DNA of 64,000 bases from Zeus faber (Eukaryota; Chordata; Actinopteri; Zeiformes; Zeidae): positions 2,294,001 through 2,358,000 of the forward strand of contig CAUIJY010000075.1 of NCBI GenBank assembly GCA_960531495.1. Direction: 5' to 3'. Shown here in pieces: positions 1 through 14,000 of this stretch; the first letter of the stretch is position 1; each line of letters opens with the position of its first letter. The notes beneath the pieces were generated by a model that saw only the letters and a list, made by a program, of their open reading frames with translations, ran no database searches and was not told where the DNA came from. The position numbers and the translations under genes were made by a program.

Positions 1-555
1 CTGGAACTTTGAGCTACGGAGAGTTTATAGGACGGTTTGAGAATCTACCAAAAAATAAAAAACGTTTTACGTCGACGTGGTTAGTCCTAAGCTGCGTGTC
101 TCATCTAGCATACATTTCACCCAGGAGTCTGCAGAAACTTTGTTTCCTCGTCACTTTGTTACAAACGACAGACCCCCCTTTGCGAGGCGGTCCCGCCTTT
201 GTTATTTCCCATCTCCCGAGTATCTAGTTTCAGACTCCCCGCTGTGTGTGCGCCAGATTAACCGTTTCAGTGCCGGTTTCTAACTGGTTGCGTAGTTACA
301 CCCAGTGTCTTTAGACATGTTTTAATTTTGGCTCTGACTGATCAATAAAACTGTATTTCATAATTACCCACTATATGAATGATAGTAATGTACATGAATA
401 AATTTATGTAATGTATACTGTAGTATACACACATATAGTTTTGCTATCGAGGATTAGTTCAATCTGTAATGTTATAGTTATAGTAGTATAGTTATATGTA
501 GTACGTAATAGTTATAGTATATGTATATATATATATATATTTTTTTTTCTCACAA

Positions 556-1224
556 AACCCAACAGGAAGTCGGCCATTTTTAATTTTCCTGACTTTTTAG
601 TCATATTTATGTTTTGTACTTTAGCGAAACTCCTCCTTGGCGATTTATCGGATCGGCTTCAAACTTGACGAGTGTCTACAAGACACCTTCACAGCTTAAC
701 ATTATCAAAATATATATATTTTTTGGCACACGGTGTGGGCGTGGCAACACGTTAAATTTCATGTTCCAAAAGATACTTGGAAATTCACGAAACTTTGTGC
801 ACTCGTCAGTCCCAGTGTGGCAATTGATATTCTATGGGTTCCGTGCTTGGGCATGGCAAAATGACCGGACACGCCCTGTTGAAAATTTCAAAACATCAAA
901 CCTATTCACTTTTTAACATGAAATTGGGTATATTAATGTAACATCACTAGACTCAAAAAAAATTATATTGCCGCCATGACCGACACCCAACCAACAGGAA
1001 GGTGGCCATATTGGATTTAATGTGCGCAAACTCCTAGGGGATTCATCAGATCGACTTCAAAGTTCGCGAGTGTCTACAAGACACTTTGGGGATTAAATTT
1101 ATTAAAACATTGGGTTTTCGTCACACAATGTGGGCATGGCACTGTGTTGAATTGAAGTGTTAACCTGACTTTTGGGGCCTTAAGAAACTCGAAAAATCAC
1201 AAAACTTTACACACTCAAGATCAA
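556..1224 (-). repeat. Family-X interspersed repeat, left-arm copy
   Basis: A non-coding repeat with recurring pieces: 'ggccattttgcca(t/c)gcc', 'tgccacactgggact', 'gtgtcttgtagacactcg', and a short block on 'gccgacttcctgttgggt'. It matches the mirrored copy at 21,590-22,258 and a diverged pair at 31,240-32,395. Sequences of this style are common in teleost genomes, from general knowledge. I do not know the repeat-library name. Reading frames in it are not credible as genes. Confidence 0.75.
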
Positions 1225-1233
1225 ACCTATTCA

Positions 1234-1529
1234 CTTTTTTAGTATCTCCTCCGAGATCTGCATAGAATTCCGGCAGGTTTTCCTCTTGTCTTTCTCCTCC
1301 GTCGGCGTATTGGTAAACACAGTGGCGGCAGGACAAAGAGATCTTAGTACGTACTCCGGTAAGTTGCGAAAAAGTCCGTATGAGGTGTCGAACAGACGTC
1401 CAGGAGTGCTTGTCGTTCATATTGTAATAGCGACAGTGCACTGCATGCAAAAATAAGAACAATACAAATAGTAATAAACACAAAACTAAGAGTTGAATGC
1501 AGAGCCGGTGTGTCCATACTACGGCGCAC
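1234..1529 (-). pseudogene. Fragment of a non-LTR retrotransposon leader ORF (left arm)
   Basis: Mirror copy of 21,285-21,580; see that entry. On the - strand a 61-codon frame starts MDTPALHS after a short MRRS lead, has a hydrophobic stretch (FVFITICIVLIFACSAL), then YERQALLD. After a frame break a basic stretch (PIRRRRKTRGKPAG) follows. The arrangement resembles the start of teleost LINE ORFs, an inference from memory. It is not a functional gene. Confidence 0.4.
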
Positions 1530-2409
1530 CCGGAAGTTAGTCCGGGTTAACTCATAAGTTAGCTAGCTTCCTCTGCTGAACCAATATTTTACTAAAATGA
1601 CTTTTACAACTCTCTTTGCTCCAACTTCCATCCTTAACAAAGAATCCCAAATGCATCATTTGCTAACTTTCCCACTTTCATTGTCTTTCACATCAACTTC
1701 CATAATCATTTCAGCCTGTCAACTAACTTTACAGCTCTCTCGCCTTGTTATATTTTTTTCAAATAAATTTAAAGCCTTACAGTATCCTTTCCAGAAATCC
1801 TACCAGATATTTAGATTATAACGCTACTTTTAAACCAAGGACTCCTGTGGGAAACTAGTTTGACATGTTGTGTACAACACACATACTATGCTTACTGTAT
1901 CTCACATTTATACATTTGCTTGTTTTTAATCGCGATTTTCATCAGCCATGTAGCTAAACATACCCCGAGACACTGATAAAATGTCTCCGAACTCATCTCA
2001 TCCATACGTGCTCCAGAGTGATCCATCGGCCAGGCGGTCACACGCCTCAAACACCATTTCAATCACCCAAGGATTCATTCATTCAACGCTTTTGCTAGGA
2101 TGGGTCAAGAATAATCTATAATAATCATGTATTTAATAATGTCGATTTTATTATTGGATAACATAAAGCAAATAAACAGACAAAAACCACGATTCTCTTG
2201 ATCAATGCAAAATTGGCTACTTCATAAGTAAGGCATACATTTTTAATGTACAACACATCTTTGAGTACTTAAAAAAGCCCTCTATATAATACATTTCTCT
2301 TTATTCTTCTTCATAATATTGTTCTTATACTGTAGCTAACCAATAATAAATGAAATACTTTTTACCATTAATGCAACTTCTGGTGCTCCTTCGTTTTGCT
2401 GATGGCCTT

Positions 2410-2604
2410 CTAGTCTGGATCATACGTTGTGAGGTTAAGCTTAATGCAGGCGTTGAGGCTTCCATCAGTTAAACTTAAGCGTAGGATGGTCTTAATGTTT
2501 CTCAGATGCGAGAAAGACTGCTCACATGCATTTGTAAAGCCAAACATGGTCAATACGGCATTACTCACACGCTGCATTGTGTGCTGTGTGACGGGACGCT
2601 CGTT
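2410..2604 (-). pseudogene. hAT transposase C-terminal (dimerisation) fragment, left arm
   Basis: The identical mirrored copy is described at 20,210-20,404. The - strand reads 64 codons ending ...LTTYDPD and then a stop. The stretch FGFTNACEQSFSHLRNIK matches the pattern of the hAT dimerisation region (an F-x-C-E-x-x-F-S core before a conserved L-R). It is a fragment only, with no catalytic region visible upstream. Confidence 0.75.
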
Positions 2605-3284
2605 CCAAGTTTTAAGAATCAGCTGGTCTTCAGTTTCAAGTTCAAGTTCAAGTTCAAGAGATTATTTGTCACATACATATTGAAGTTTTTTCGACTTCTG
2701 TCCACTTTTGTTCAGCTGATTGGTCCGACTCGAGGCAGGGAGTTTTCTTAATGTTTGTCTGTCTTACAGAGGGGATCGGCGCATGGGCTCGTAAGCAGTC
2801 CAGCAGTGGAACGCCATTCCTCCTGCTCCCAAGAGGATCATTATTATCCACAATTATTATAATGATCCTCAGTGATACATATAATTGTGGCCTGCGTGCC
2901 GCAAGTTGAAATGAACAGTAAAACTTTCGCCATGTCGGCGCACCACAGCCATCTCCTTCCCTAAGCCCTTACCTGTGGGCAGAGACTTCCACAAGTTGCG
3001 CCTGAGCAGAGACCCGGTAGGGGCAGGGCGCCGAGTAAATGGCGCCCCGGAGTCTTTATGTTGTCCGCAGCCGGTGCTTGACTACTTTGTCCGCCACATT
3101 TATATTTTGAATTTTATTTTCAAGTTGTAATTTCTCTTACCTGTTTTACTTTAAAATGACACAGAATAATAATTTATTACTTGTTAATTGTGATGAAAAA
3201 TTTTAGCTCAAAATTGTATGCGAGCCATATACCGTCATCAAAAGAGCCGTAATTGGCTCGCGAGCCATAGGTTCCCGACCCCTG
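2410..3284 (-). mobile_element. hAT DNA transposon remnant (left arm)
   Basis: Mirror of 19,530-20,404. On the - strand it runs from a hAT-like terminal sequence beginning at 3284 (CAGGGGTCGGGAACCTATGG) to the transposase stop codon at 2410-2412. The far terminal inverted repeat was not found past the stop. The middle of the element carries no long transposase frame, so most of the gene is deleted or replaced. A hairpin (10-bp stem GGATCATTAT) lies at 2835-2868. Confidence 0.7.
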
Positions 3285-3473
3285 CTCTAGATTGATTCAA
3301 TCTTTAAGCTTACTCAGATCTTCCCTGATCGGAACAATATCTCAGTGAGTCGTCACCTTCACTTTTCGGGAATCTTGTGTTGCCTTTGCTGGACCTGTCC
3401 AGACGACTCCTTGTTGGATATCTTACGGCCGGTCTCTGACTGCCGCTGGGCACACAACCTGGACATGAAGAGA

Positions 3474-3700
3474 GTCTCATCATCGTCGCCAGATTGTTGG
3501 ATAAATTATCCTAGGTGGTCGGTGAGGTTAATCTGCCCGCTACAGGAAAACAAAACTGAGAGTATTAAAGATATTTATTCTGCAAAATAAAGAGAAAGAT
3601 ACCGTCATGCTTCAAAGCAGTGTTCTGATCAGTCTACCCCTATTACTGACGAAGAGGGCTTTATACCAAAGAGAGGTTGTGTGTCAGGTGTCATTTACAA
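3474..3700 (-). promoter_or_regulatory. LTR-like promoter, poly(A) and PBS-like block (left arm)
   Basis: Mirror of 19,114-19,340. On the - strand, in order: TATAAA at 3660-3665, AATAAA at 3574-3579, an end in ...CCAACA, a three-base spacer, and TGGCGACGATGATGAGAC at 3474-3491 in the place of a primer-binding site. The order is that of an LTR retroelement 5' end. I could not assign the tRNA or find a matching second LTR. Confidence 0.4.
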
Positions 3701-4109
3701 CTCTGATCCTCAGTCATATCCCTGGGTGTTCCCCCAAACAGTGATTTAACAGTCAAACTTCGGTCACAGACACAATCCTACTGTACCATAAAACAAACAC
3801 ACAACGCTCTTTTAAGTCCCTCTTGTCCTTATCCTTATCTCCACACAAGGTTAAGTGAAGGATGGAATGTGGTCTGGTTTTTCCAATACTACAACTGAAA
3901 TGTTTTAGACAGTTTTTACACACAGACACACACAGACAATTTTTTTGTCTCTTTATATTAACTCTGAGTGACTCATAAAAACCCATAGACAACGAGTTTT
4001 ATAACTAAGTAACATACAAAAGGCTATTGTCCTGTATAAAACATGTCAAACCTCATTCAAATAGTTGATCATGTGCATTTTTCTCTCGCAGCCTACATAC
4101 GTGCAACTG

Positions 4110-4408
4110 CGGCTCTAGCGCATGCCACTGTGATTGCACTGACGTTTCACCTCCTGGACTTGATAGACCTGCTGGCTAATTTAAGGGTCTTATTGGCCCG
4201 ACTTAATGGCCTTGTTGGCCGACTTGAAGGACCTGCTGGATGCGTTGCCAAGCCCGCTTTGCGCACTCAAAGTTGTACTGCCACTGCGGTCCAGGCCTTT
4301 TGCCCGTTCCTCCAAGCCTGGCTGTCTGTTTGGGCCCACGAGTTCTGTGGAGCCTCAGCCTTCCGAGGGGTCTGAGGGTTCCGTGGGCCCTGGGTGTTCT
4401 GACATCAT
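4110..4408 (-). pseudogene. Decayed coding tract of unknown origin (left arm)
   Basis: Mirror of 18,406-18,704. Read on the - strand it begins MMSEHPGPTEPSDPSEG and is interrupted by several stops, with a later Ser/Lys-rich part. The opposite strand shows a 110-codon frame (4043-4375) with a leucine-rich stretch; I cannot decide which strand, if either, was coding. Four imperfect tandem copies of a 20-22-bp unit (gg-ctt-ttggccgacttaa type) lie at 4167-4251. A splice-acceptor-like cag (about 4090) and donor-like aggtgagg (about 4430) flank the + strand reading. Confidence 0.3.
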
Positions 4409-5006
4409 TGCTCTCAGCAATGCCTTGAGGTGAGGCCAATCTTTTTACTCTTAAGCCCTCACCACATGTAGCTGTACTTGGCTATACAGCGAGCTAAACA
4501 CTCTTGCAATAAGTACCCAGAGACAGGAGCGCACTTTTGGTATCGTTAATGAAAGCGGTGTAAAACTGTGGAACAGTAGAGAAATATGCAGATAAACGAT
4601 CAATCTCTATGCAGATGTAGATAACGTGTTAATACGTTGTCATAGCTCCCACATTGTATACATACAACAATAACATGAATTATCTCACAAATTGTGCTTT
4701 CTCAAGGGCAGTGAAGAGGCTGATGGAAGAGATGTTAATCCGGGTCTGGGACATGATCAGATTGGCTGAGTGTGCCTTGATCTGTTTATGCCTGTTCTGA
4801 TTTTACTATTATATTATTATACTATCATCCAAATGCTATGATGTTGCAATACTGACTGCGCGGGGGGCGCACCGGGAGGCAGAACAACCGTGTTTTGGTT
4901 GCATCTAAATTTTTTAGTATGGCTTTTAAGTTGGTTTTTAACTGTATTTCTGTGTTTGTATTGGAACTGATTTTTTTAATGTGGCTTTTAAATCAGTTTT
5001 GAAACT

Positions 5007-8000
5007 AAAACTGGTTGACAAACAAGACTTTAGCAGCACATACTAGTTTATCATTGTATTTAAACTGTCTGACACTGTCACATAGAGTAATGACTGAAGT
5101 GTTTAACCGTTCCGCCAAATCGACGTTTAAATCGACTGAAAATGCGTTTTTTCCCACGTGTAGACTTTGATGAAAATTATCTGAACTCGAAAAATACATT
5201 TTATATGGGCCTAAAACTGGTTGACAAACAAGACTTTAGCAGCACATACTAGTTCATCATTGTATTTAAACTGACTGACACTGTCACATAGAGTAATGAC
5301 TGAAGCGTTTAACCGTTCCGCCAAATCGACGTTTAAATCGACTGAAAATGCGTTTTTTCCCACGTGTAGACAATGATGAAAATTATCATAACTCGAAAAA
5401 TACATTTTATATGGGCCTAAAACTGGTTGACAAACAAGACTTTAGCTGCACATACTAGTTTATCATTGTATTTAAACTGTCTTTGAGAAAGACTTAAGAA
5501 GCACATAATTGTTCCTCATATTAATTAAAGTTATATGGTGTACTGCAGCATTCAAAATCATGCACCTACAAAGAGACAATTGTTCGGTGTTTCTCTAATT
5601 AAGCTAAACAGCAAATCGTTCAAAGTTCTGAAAATGATCATAACTCGAAAAATACATTTTATATGGACCTAAAACTGTTTGACAAACAACACTTTAGCAG
5701 CACATACTAGTTTATCATTGTATTTAAACTGTCTGACACTGTCACATAGAGTAATGACTGAAGCGTTTAACCGTTCCGCCAAATCGACGTTAAAATCGAC
5801 TGAAAATGCGTTTTTTCCCACGTGTAGACTTTGATGAAAATTATCAGAACTGGAAAAATACATTTTATATGGGCCTAAAACTGGTTGACAAACAACACTT
5901 TAGCAGCACATACTAGTTCATCATTGTATTTAAACTGTCTGACACTGTCACATGGAGTAATGACTGAAGCGTTTAACCGATTCGCCTTTTCGACGTTTAA
6001 ATCGACTGAAAATGCGTTTTTTCCCACATGTGTAGACTTTGATGAAAATTATCAGAACTCGAAAAATACATTTTATATGGGCCTAAAACTGGTTGACAAA
6101 CAAGACTTTAGCAGCACATACTAGTTTATCATTGTATTTAAACTGTCTTTGAGAAAGACTTAAGAAGCACATAATAGTTCCTCATATTCATTAAAGTTAT
6201 ATGGTGTACTGCAGCATTCTAAATCATGCGCCTACAAAGAGATAATGGTTCGGTGTTTCTCTAATTAAGCTAGACAGCAAACGGTCCAAAGTTCGGAAAA
6301 TGATCATAACTCGAAAAATACATTTTATATGGGCCTAAAACTGGTAGGGAAACAACACATTAGCAGCACATACTAGTTTATCATTGTATTTACACTTTCT
6401 GACACTGTCACATAGAGTAATGACTGAAGCGTTCAACCGATTCGCCTTTTCGACGTTTAAATCGACTGAAAATGCGTTTTTTCCCACATGTGTAGACTTT
6501 GATGAAAATTATCAGAACTCGAAAAATACATTTTATATGGGCCTAAAACTGGTTGACAAACAAGACTTTAGCAGCATATACTAGTTTATCATTGTAGTTA
6601 AACTGTCTTTGAGAAAGACTTAAGAAGCACAAAATAGTTCCTCATATTCATTAAAGTTATATGGTGTACTGCAGCATTCTAAATCATGCGCCTACAAAGA
6701 GACAATGGTTCGGTGTTTCTCTAATTCAGCTAGACAGCAAACGGTCCAAACTTCGGAAAATGATCATAACTCGAAAAATACATTTTATATGGGCCTAAAA
6801 CTGGTTGGCAAACAACACTTTAGCAGCACATACTAGTTTATCATTGTATTTACACTTTCTGACACTGTCACATAGAGTAATGACTGAAGCGTTTAACCGT
6901 TCCGCCAAATCGACGTTTAAATCGACTGAAAATGCGCTTTTTCCCACGTGTAGACATTGATGAAAATTATCATAACTCGAAAAATACATTTTATATGGGC
7001 CTAAAACTGGTTGACAAACAAGACTTTAGCTGCACATACTAGTTTATCATTGTATTTAAACTGTCTTTGAGAAAGACTTAAGAAGCACATAATTGTTCCT
7101 CATATTAATTAAAGTTATATGGTGTACTGCAGCATTCAAAATCATGCACCTACAAAGAGACAATTGTTCGGTGTTTCTCTAATTCAGCTAGACAGCAAAT
7201 CGTCCAAAGTTCTGAAAATGATCATAACTCGAAAAATACATTTTATATGGACCTAAAACTGTTTGACAAACAACACTTTAGCAGCACATACTAGTTTATC
7301 ATTGTATTTAAACTGTCTGACACTGTCACATAGAGTAATGACTGAAGCGTTTAACCGTTTTCGCCAAATCGACGTTAAAATCGGCTGAAAATGCGTTTTT
7401 TCCCACGTGTAGACTTTGATGAAAATTATCAGAACTCGAAAAATACATTTTATATGGGCCTAAAACTGTTTGACAAACAACACTTTAGCAGCACATACTA
7501 GTTGATCATTGTATTTAAACTGTCTGACACTGTCACATAGAGTAATGACTGAAGCGTTTAACCGTTCCACCAAATCGACGTTAAAATCGGCTTAAAATGC
7601 ATTTTTTCCCACATGTGTAGACTTTGATGAAAATTATCAGAACTCGAAAAATACATTTTATATGGGCCTAAAACTGGTTGACAAACAACACTTTAGCAGC
7701 ACATACTAGTTCATCATTGTATTTAAACTGTCTGACACTGTCACATGGAGTAATGACTGAAGCGTTTAACCGATTCGCCTTTTCGACGTTTAAATCGACT
7801 GAAAATGCGTTTTTTCCCACATGTGTAGACTTTGATGAAAATTATCAGAACTCGAAAAATACATTTTATATGGGCCTAAAACTGGTTGACAAACAAGACT
7901 TTAGCAGCATATACTAGTTTATCATTGTATTTAAACTGTCTTTGAGAAAGACTTAAGAAGCACAAAATAGTTCCTCATATTCATTAAAGTTATATGGTGT

Positions 8001-11000
8001 ACTGCAGCATTCTAAATCATGCGCCTACAAAGAGACAATGGTTCGGTGTTTCTCTAATTCAGCTAGACAGCAAACGGTCCAAACTTCGGAAAATGATCAT
8101 AACTCGAAAAATACATTTTATATGGGCCTAAAACTGGTTGGCAAACAACACTTTAGCAGCACATACTAGTTTATCATTGTATTTACACTTTCTGACACTG
8201 TCACATAGAGTAATGACTGAAGCGTTCAACCGATTCGCCTTTTCGACGTTTAAATCGGCTGAAAATGCGTTTTTTCTCACGTGTAGACTTTGATGAAAAT
8301 TATCAGAACTCGAAAAATACATTTTATTTGGGCCTAAAACTGGTTGACAAACAAGACTTTAGCAGCACATACTAGTTTATCATTGTATTTAAACTGTCTG
8401 ACACTGTCACATAGAGTAATGACTGAAGCGTTTAACCGTTCCGCCAAATCGACGTTTAAATCGGCTGAAAATGCGTTTTTTCCCACGTGTAGACTTTGAT
8501 GAAAATTATCAGAACTCGAAAAATACATTTTATGTGGGCCTAAAACTGTTTGACAAACAACACTTTAGCAGCACATACTAGTTGATCATTGTATTTAAAC
8601 TGTCTGACACTGTCACATAGAGTAATGACTGAAGCGTTTAACCGTTCCGCCAAATCGACATTTAAATCGGCTGAAAATGCGTTTTTTCCCACGTGTAGAC
8701 TTTGATGAAAATTATCAGAACTCGAAAAATACATTTTATATGGGCCTAAAACTGGTTGACAAACAAGACATTAGCAGCACATACTAGTTCATCATTGTAT
8801 TTAAACTGTCTTTGAGAAAGACTTAAGAAGCAAAATAATTTTTCCTCATATTAATTAAAGTTATATGGTGTACGGCAGCATCCTGAATCATTCACCTACA
8901 AAGAGACAATGGTTCGGTGTCTCTCTAATTCAGCTCGACAGCAAATCGTCCAAAGTTCTGAAAATGATCATAACTCGAAAAATACATTTTATAAGGGCCT
9001 AAAACTGGCTGACAAACAACACTTTAGCAGCACATACTAGTTTATCATTGTATTTAAACTGTCTGACACTGTCACATAGAGTAATGACTGAAGCGTTTAA
9101 CCGTTCCACCAAATCGACGTTAAAATCGGCTGAAAATGCATTTTTTCCCACATGTGTAGACTTTGATGAAAATTATCAGAACTCGAAAAATACATTTTAT
9201 ATGGGCCTAAAACTGGTTGACAGACAAGACATAAGCAGCACATACTAGTTCATCATTGTATTTAAACTGTCTTTGAGAAAGACTTAAGAAGCAAAATAAT
9301 TGTTCCTCATATTAATTAAAGTTATATGGTGTACTGCAGCATTCTGAATCATTCACCTACAAAGAGACAATGGTTCGGTGTTTCTCTAATTCAGCTCGAC
9401 AGCAAATCGTCCAAAGTTCTGAAAATGATCATAACTCCACAAATACAAGTTAGATGGGCCTAGAACTCTGTGAGAAACACTTAAGAAGCACATAATAGTT
9501 CATCATATTAATTAAATTTCTATGCTGTACTGCAGTATTCTGAATCATGCGCCTACAAAGAGACAATGGTTCGGTGTTTCTCTAATTCAGCTAGACAGCA
9601 AACGGTCCAAAGTTCGGAAAATGATCATAACTCGAAAAATACATTTTATATGGGCCTAAAACTGGTTGGCAAACAACACTTTAGCAGCACATACTAGTTT
9701 ATCATTGTATTTAAACTGTCTGACACTGTCACATAGAGTAATGACTGAAGCGTTTAACCGTTCCACCAAATCGACGTTAAAATCGGCTTAAAATGCATTT
9801 TTTCCCACATGTGTAGACTTTGATGAAAATTATCAGAACTCGAAAAATACATTTTATATGGGCCTAAAACTGGTTGACAAACAAGACTTTAGCAGCACAT
9901 ACTAGTTAATCATTGTATTTAAACTGTCTTTGAGAAAGACTTAAGAAGCACATAATAGTTCCTCATATTCATTAAAGTTATATGGTGTACTGCAGCATTC
10001 TAAATCATGCGCCTACAAAGAGACAATGGTTCGGTGTTTCTCTAATTCAGCTAGACAGCAAACGGTCCAAAGTTCGGAAAATGATCATAACTCGAAAAAT
10101 ACATTTTATATGGGCCTAAAACTGGTTGGCAAACAACACTTTAGCAGCACATACTAGTTTATCATTGTATTTACACTTTCTGACACTGTCACATAGAGTA
10201 ATGACTGAAGCGTTCAACCGATTCGCCTTTTCGACGTTTAAATCGGCTGAAAATGCGTTTTTTCTCACGTGTAGACTTTGATGAAAATTATCAGAACTCG
10301 AAAAATACATTTTATTTGGGCCTAAAACTGGTTGACAAACAAGACTTTAGCAGCACATACTAGTTTATCATTGTATTTAAACTGTCTGACAGTCACATAG
10401 AGTAATGACTGAAGTGTTTAACCGTTCCGCCAAATCGACGTTTAAATCGACTGAAAATGCGTTTTTTCCCACGTGTAGACTTTGATGAAAATTATCTGAA
10501 CTCGAAAAATACATTTTATATGGGCCTAAAACTGGTTGACAAACAAGACTTTAGCAGCACATACTAGTTCATCATTGTATTTAAACTGACTGACACTGTC
10601 ACATAGAGTAATGACTGAAGCGTTTAACCGTTCCGCCAAATCGACGTTTAAATCGTCTGAAAATGCGTTTTTTCCCACGTGTAGACTTTGATGAAAATTA
10701 TTTGAACTCAAAAAATACATTTTATATGGGCCTAAAACTGGTTGACAAACAAGACTTTAGCAGCACATACTAGTTCATCATTGTATTTAAACTGACTGAC
10801 ACTGTCACATAGAGTAATGACTGAAGCGTTTAACCGTTCCGCCAAATCGACGTTTAAATCGACTGAAAATGCGTTTTTTCCCACGTGTAGACATTGATGA
10901 AAATTATCATAACTCGAAAAATACATTTTATATGGGCCTAAAACTGGTTGACAAACAAGACTTTAGCTGCACATACTAGTTTATCATTGTATTTAAACTG

Positions 11001-14000
11001 TCTTTGAGAAAGACTTAAGAAGCACATAATTGTTCCTCATATTAATTAAAGTTATATGGTGTACTGCAGCATTCAAAATCATGCACCTACAAAGAGACAA
11101 TTGTTCGGTGTTTCTCTAATTCAGCTAGACAGCAAATCGTCCAAAGTTCTGAAAATGATCATAACTCGAAAAATACATTTTATATGGACCTAAAACTGTT
11201 TGACAAACAACACTTTAGCAGCACATACTAGTTTATCATTGTATTTAAACTGTCTGACACTGTCACATAGAGTAATGACTGAAGCGTTTAACCGTTCTAC
11301 CAAATCGACGTTAAAATCAGCTGAAAATGCATTTTTTCCCACATGTGTAGACTTTGATGAAAATTATCAGAACTCGAAAAATACATTTTATATGGGCCTA
11401 AAACTGGTTGACAAACAAGACATAAGCAGCACATACTAGTTCATCATTGTATTTAAACTGTCTTTGAGAAAGACTTAAGAAGCAAAATAATTGTTCCTCA
11501 TATTAATTAAAGTTATATGGTGTACTGCAGCATTCTGAATCATTCACCTACAAAGAGACAATGGTTCGGTGTTTCTCTAATTCAGCTCGACAGCAAATCG
11601 TCCAAAGTTCTGAAAATGATCATAACTCCACAAATACATGTTAGATAGGCCTAGAACTCTGTGAGAAACACTTAAGAAGCACATAATAGTTCATCATATT
11701 AATTAAATTTCTATGCTGTACTGCAGTATTCTGAATCATGCGCCTACAAAGAGACAATGGTTCGGTGTTTCTCTAATTCAGCTAGACAGCAAACGGTCCA
11801 AAGTTCGGAAAATGATCATAACTCGAAAAATACATTTCATATGGGCCTAAAACTGGTTGGCAAACAACACATTAGCAGCACATACTAGTTTATCATTGTA
11901 TTTACACTTTCTGACACTGTCCCATAGAGTAATGACTGAAGCGTTCAACCGATTCGCCTTTTCGACGTTTAAATCAGCTGAAAATGCGTTTTTTCTCACG
12001 TGTAGACTTTGATGAAAATTATCAGAACTCGAAAAATACATTTTATTTGGGCCTAAAACTGGTTGACAAACAAGACTTAGCAGCACATACTAGTTTATCA
12101 TTGTATTTAAACTGTCTGACACTGTCACATAGAGTAATGGCTGAAGCGTTCAACCGATTCGCCTTTTCGACGTTTAAATCGACTGAAAATGCGTTTTTTC
12201 CCACATGTGTAGACTTTGATGAAAATTATCAGAACTCGAAAAATACATTTTATATGGGCCTAAAACTGGTTGACAAACAAGACTTTAGCAGCATATACTA
12301 GTTTATCATTGTATTTAAACTGTCTTTGAGAAAGACTTAAGAAGCACAAAATAGTTCCTCATATTCATTAAACTTATATGGTGTACTGCAGCATTCTAAA
12401 TCATGCGCCTACAAAGAGACAATGGTTCGGTGTTTCTCTAATTCAGCTAGACAGCAAACGGTCCAAACTTCGGAAAATGATCATAACTCGAAAAATACAT
12501 TTTATATGGGCCTAAAACTGGTTGGCAAACAACACTTTAGCAGCACATACTAGTTTATCATTGTATTTACACTTTCTGACACTGTCATATAGAGTAATGA
12601 CTGAAGCGTTCAACCGATTCGCCTTTTCGACGTTTAAATCGGCTGAAAATGCGTTTTTTCTCACGTGTAGACTTTGATGAAAATTATCAGAACTCGAAAA
12701 ATACATTTTATTTGGGCCTAAAACTGGTTGACAAACAAGACTTTAGCAGCACATACTAGTTTATCATTGTATTTAAACTGTCTGACACTGTCACATAGAG
12801 TAATGACTGAAGTGTTTAACCGTTCCGCCAAATCGACGTTTAAATCGACTGAAAATGCGTTTTTTCCCACGTGTAGACTTTGATGAAAATTATCTGAACT
12901 CGAAAAATACATTTTATATGGGCCTAAAACTGGTTGACAAACAAGACTTTAGCAGCACATACTAGTTCATCATTGTATTTAAACTGACTGACACTGTCAC
13001 ATAGAGTAATGACTGAAGCGTTTAACCGTTCCGCCAAATCGACGTTTAAATCGACTGAAAATGCGTTTTTTCCCACGTGTAGACATTGATGAAAATTATC
13101 AGAACTCGAAAAATACATTTTATATGGGCCTAAAACTGGTTGACAAACAAGACTTTAGCTGCACATACTAGTTTATCATTGTATTTAAACTGTCTTTGAG
13201 AAAGACTTAAGAAGCAAAATAATTGTTCCTCATATTAATTAAAGTTATATGGTGTACTGCAGCATTCTGAATCATTCACCTACAAAGAGACAATGGTTCG
13301 GTGTTTCTCTAATTCACAGCAAATCGTCCAAAGTTCTGAATATGATCATAACTCCACAAATACATGTTAGATGGGCCTAGAACTCTGTGAGAAACACTTA
13401 AGAAGCACATAATAGTTCATCATATTAATTAAATTTCTATGCTGTACTGCAGTATACTGAATCATGCACCTACAAAGAAACAATTGTTCGGTGTTTCTCT
13501 AATTCAGCTAGACAGCAAATCGTCCAAAGTTCTGAATATGATCATAACTCCACAAATACATGTTAGATGGGCCTAGAACTCTGTGAGAAACACTTAAGAA
13601 GCACATAATAGTTCATCATATTAATTAAATTTCAATGCTTTACTGCAGCATTCTGAATCATTCACCTACAAAGAGACAATGGTTCGGTGTTTCTCTAATT
13701 CAGCTCGACAGCAAATCGTCCAAAGTTCTGAAAATGATCATAACTCGAAAAATACATTTTATAAGGGCCTAAAACTGGCTGACAAACAAGACTTTAGTAG
13801 CACATACTAGTTTATCATTGTATTTAAACTGTCTGACACTGTCACAGAGTAATGGCTGAAGCGTTTAACCGATCCGCCTTTTCGACGTTTAAATCGGCTG
13901 AAAATGCGTTTTTTCCCACATGTGTAGACTTTGATGAAAATTATCATAACTCGAAAAATACATTTTATATGGGCCTAAAACTGGTTGACAAACAACACTT

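Larger units (their letters stand above)
1..5006. repeat. Left arm of giant inverted repeat (palindrome)
   Basis: Positions 1-5,006 are the reverse complement of 22,812-17,808. From 1 to about 480 the paired coordinates sum to 22,813 and after about 560 they sum to 22,814. The shift comes from the TA/T microsatellite near 523-549 (eight TA and nine T here; seven TA and ten T in the mate). The arm ends abruptly at 5,006, where satellite monomers begin. The outer end is the window edge, so the arm may continue to the left. Substitutions I noticed lie at 3705, 4047, 4088, 4153 and 4678; I did not align every base. Confidence 0.97.
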
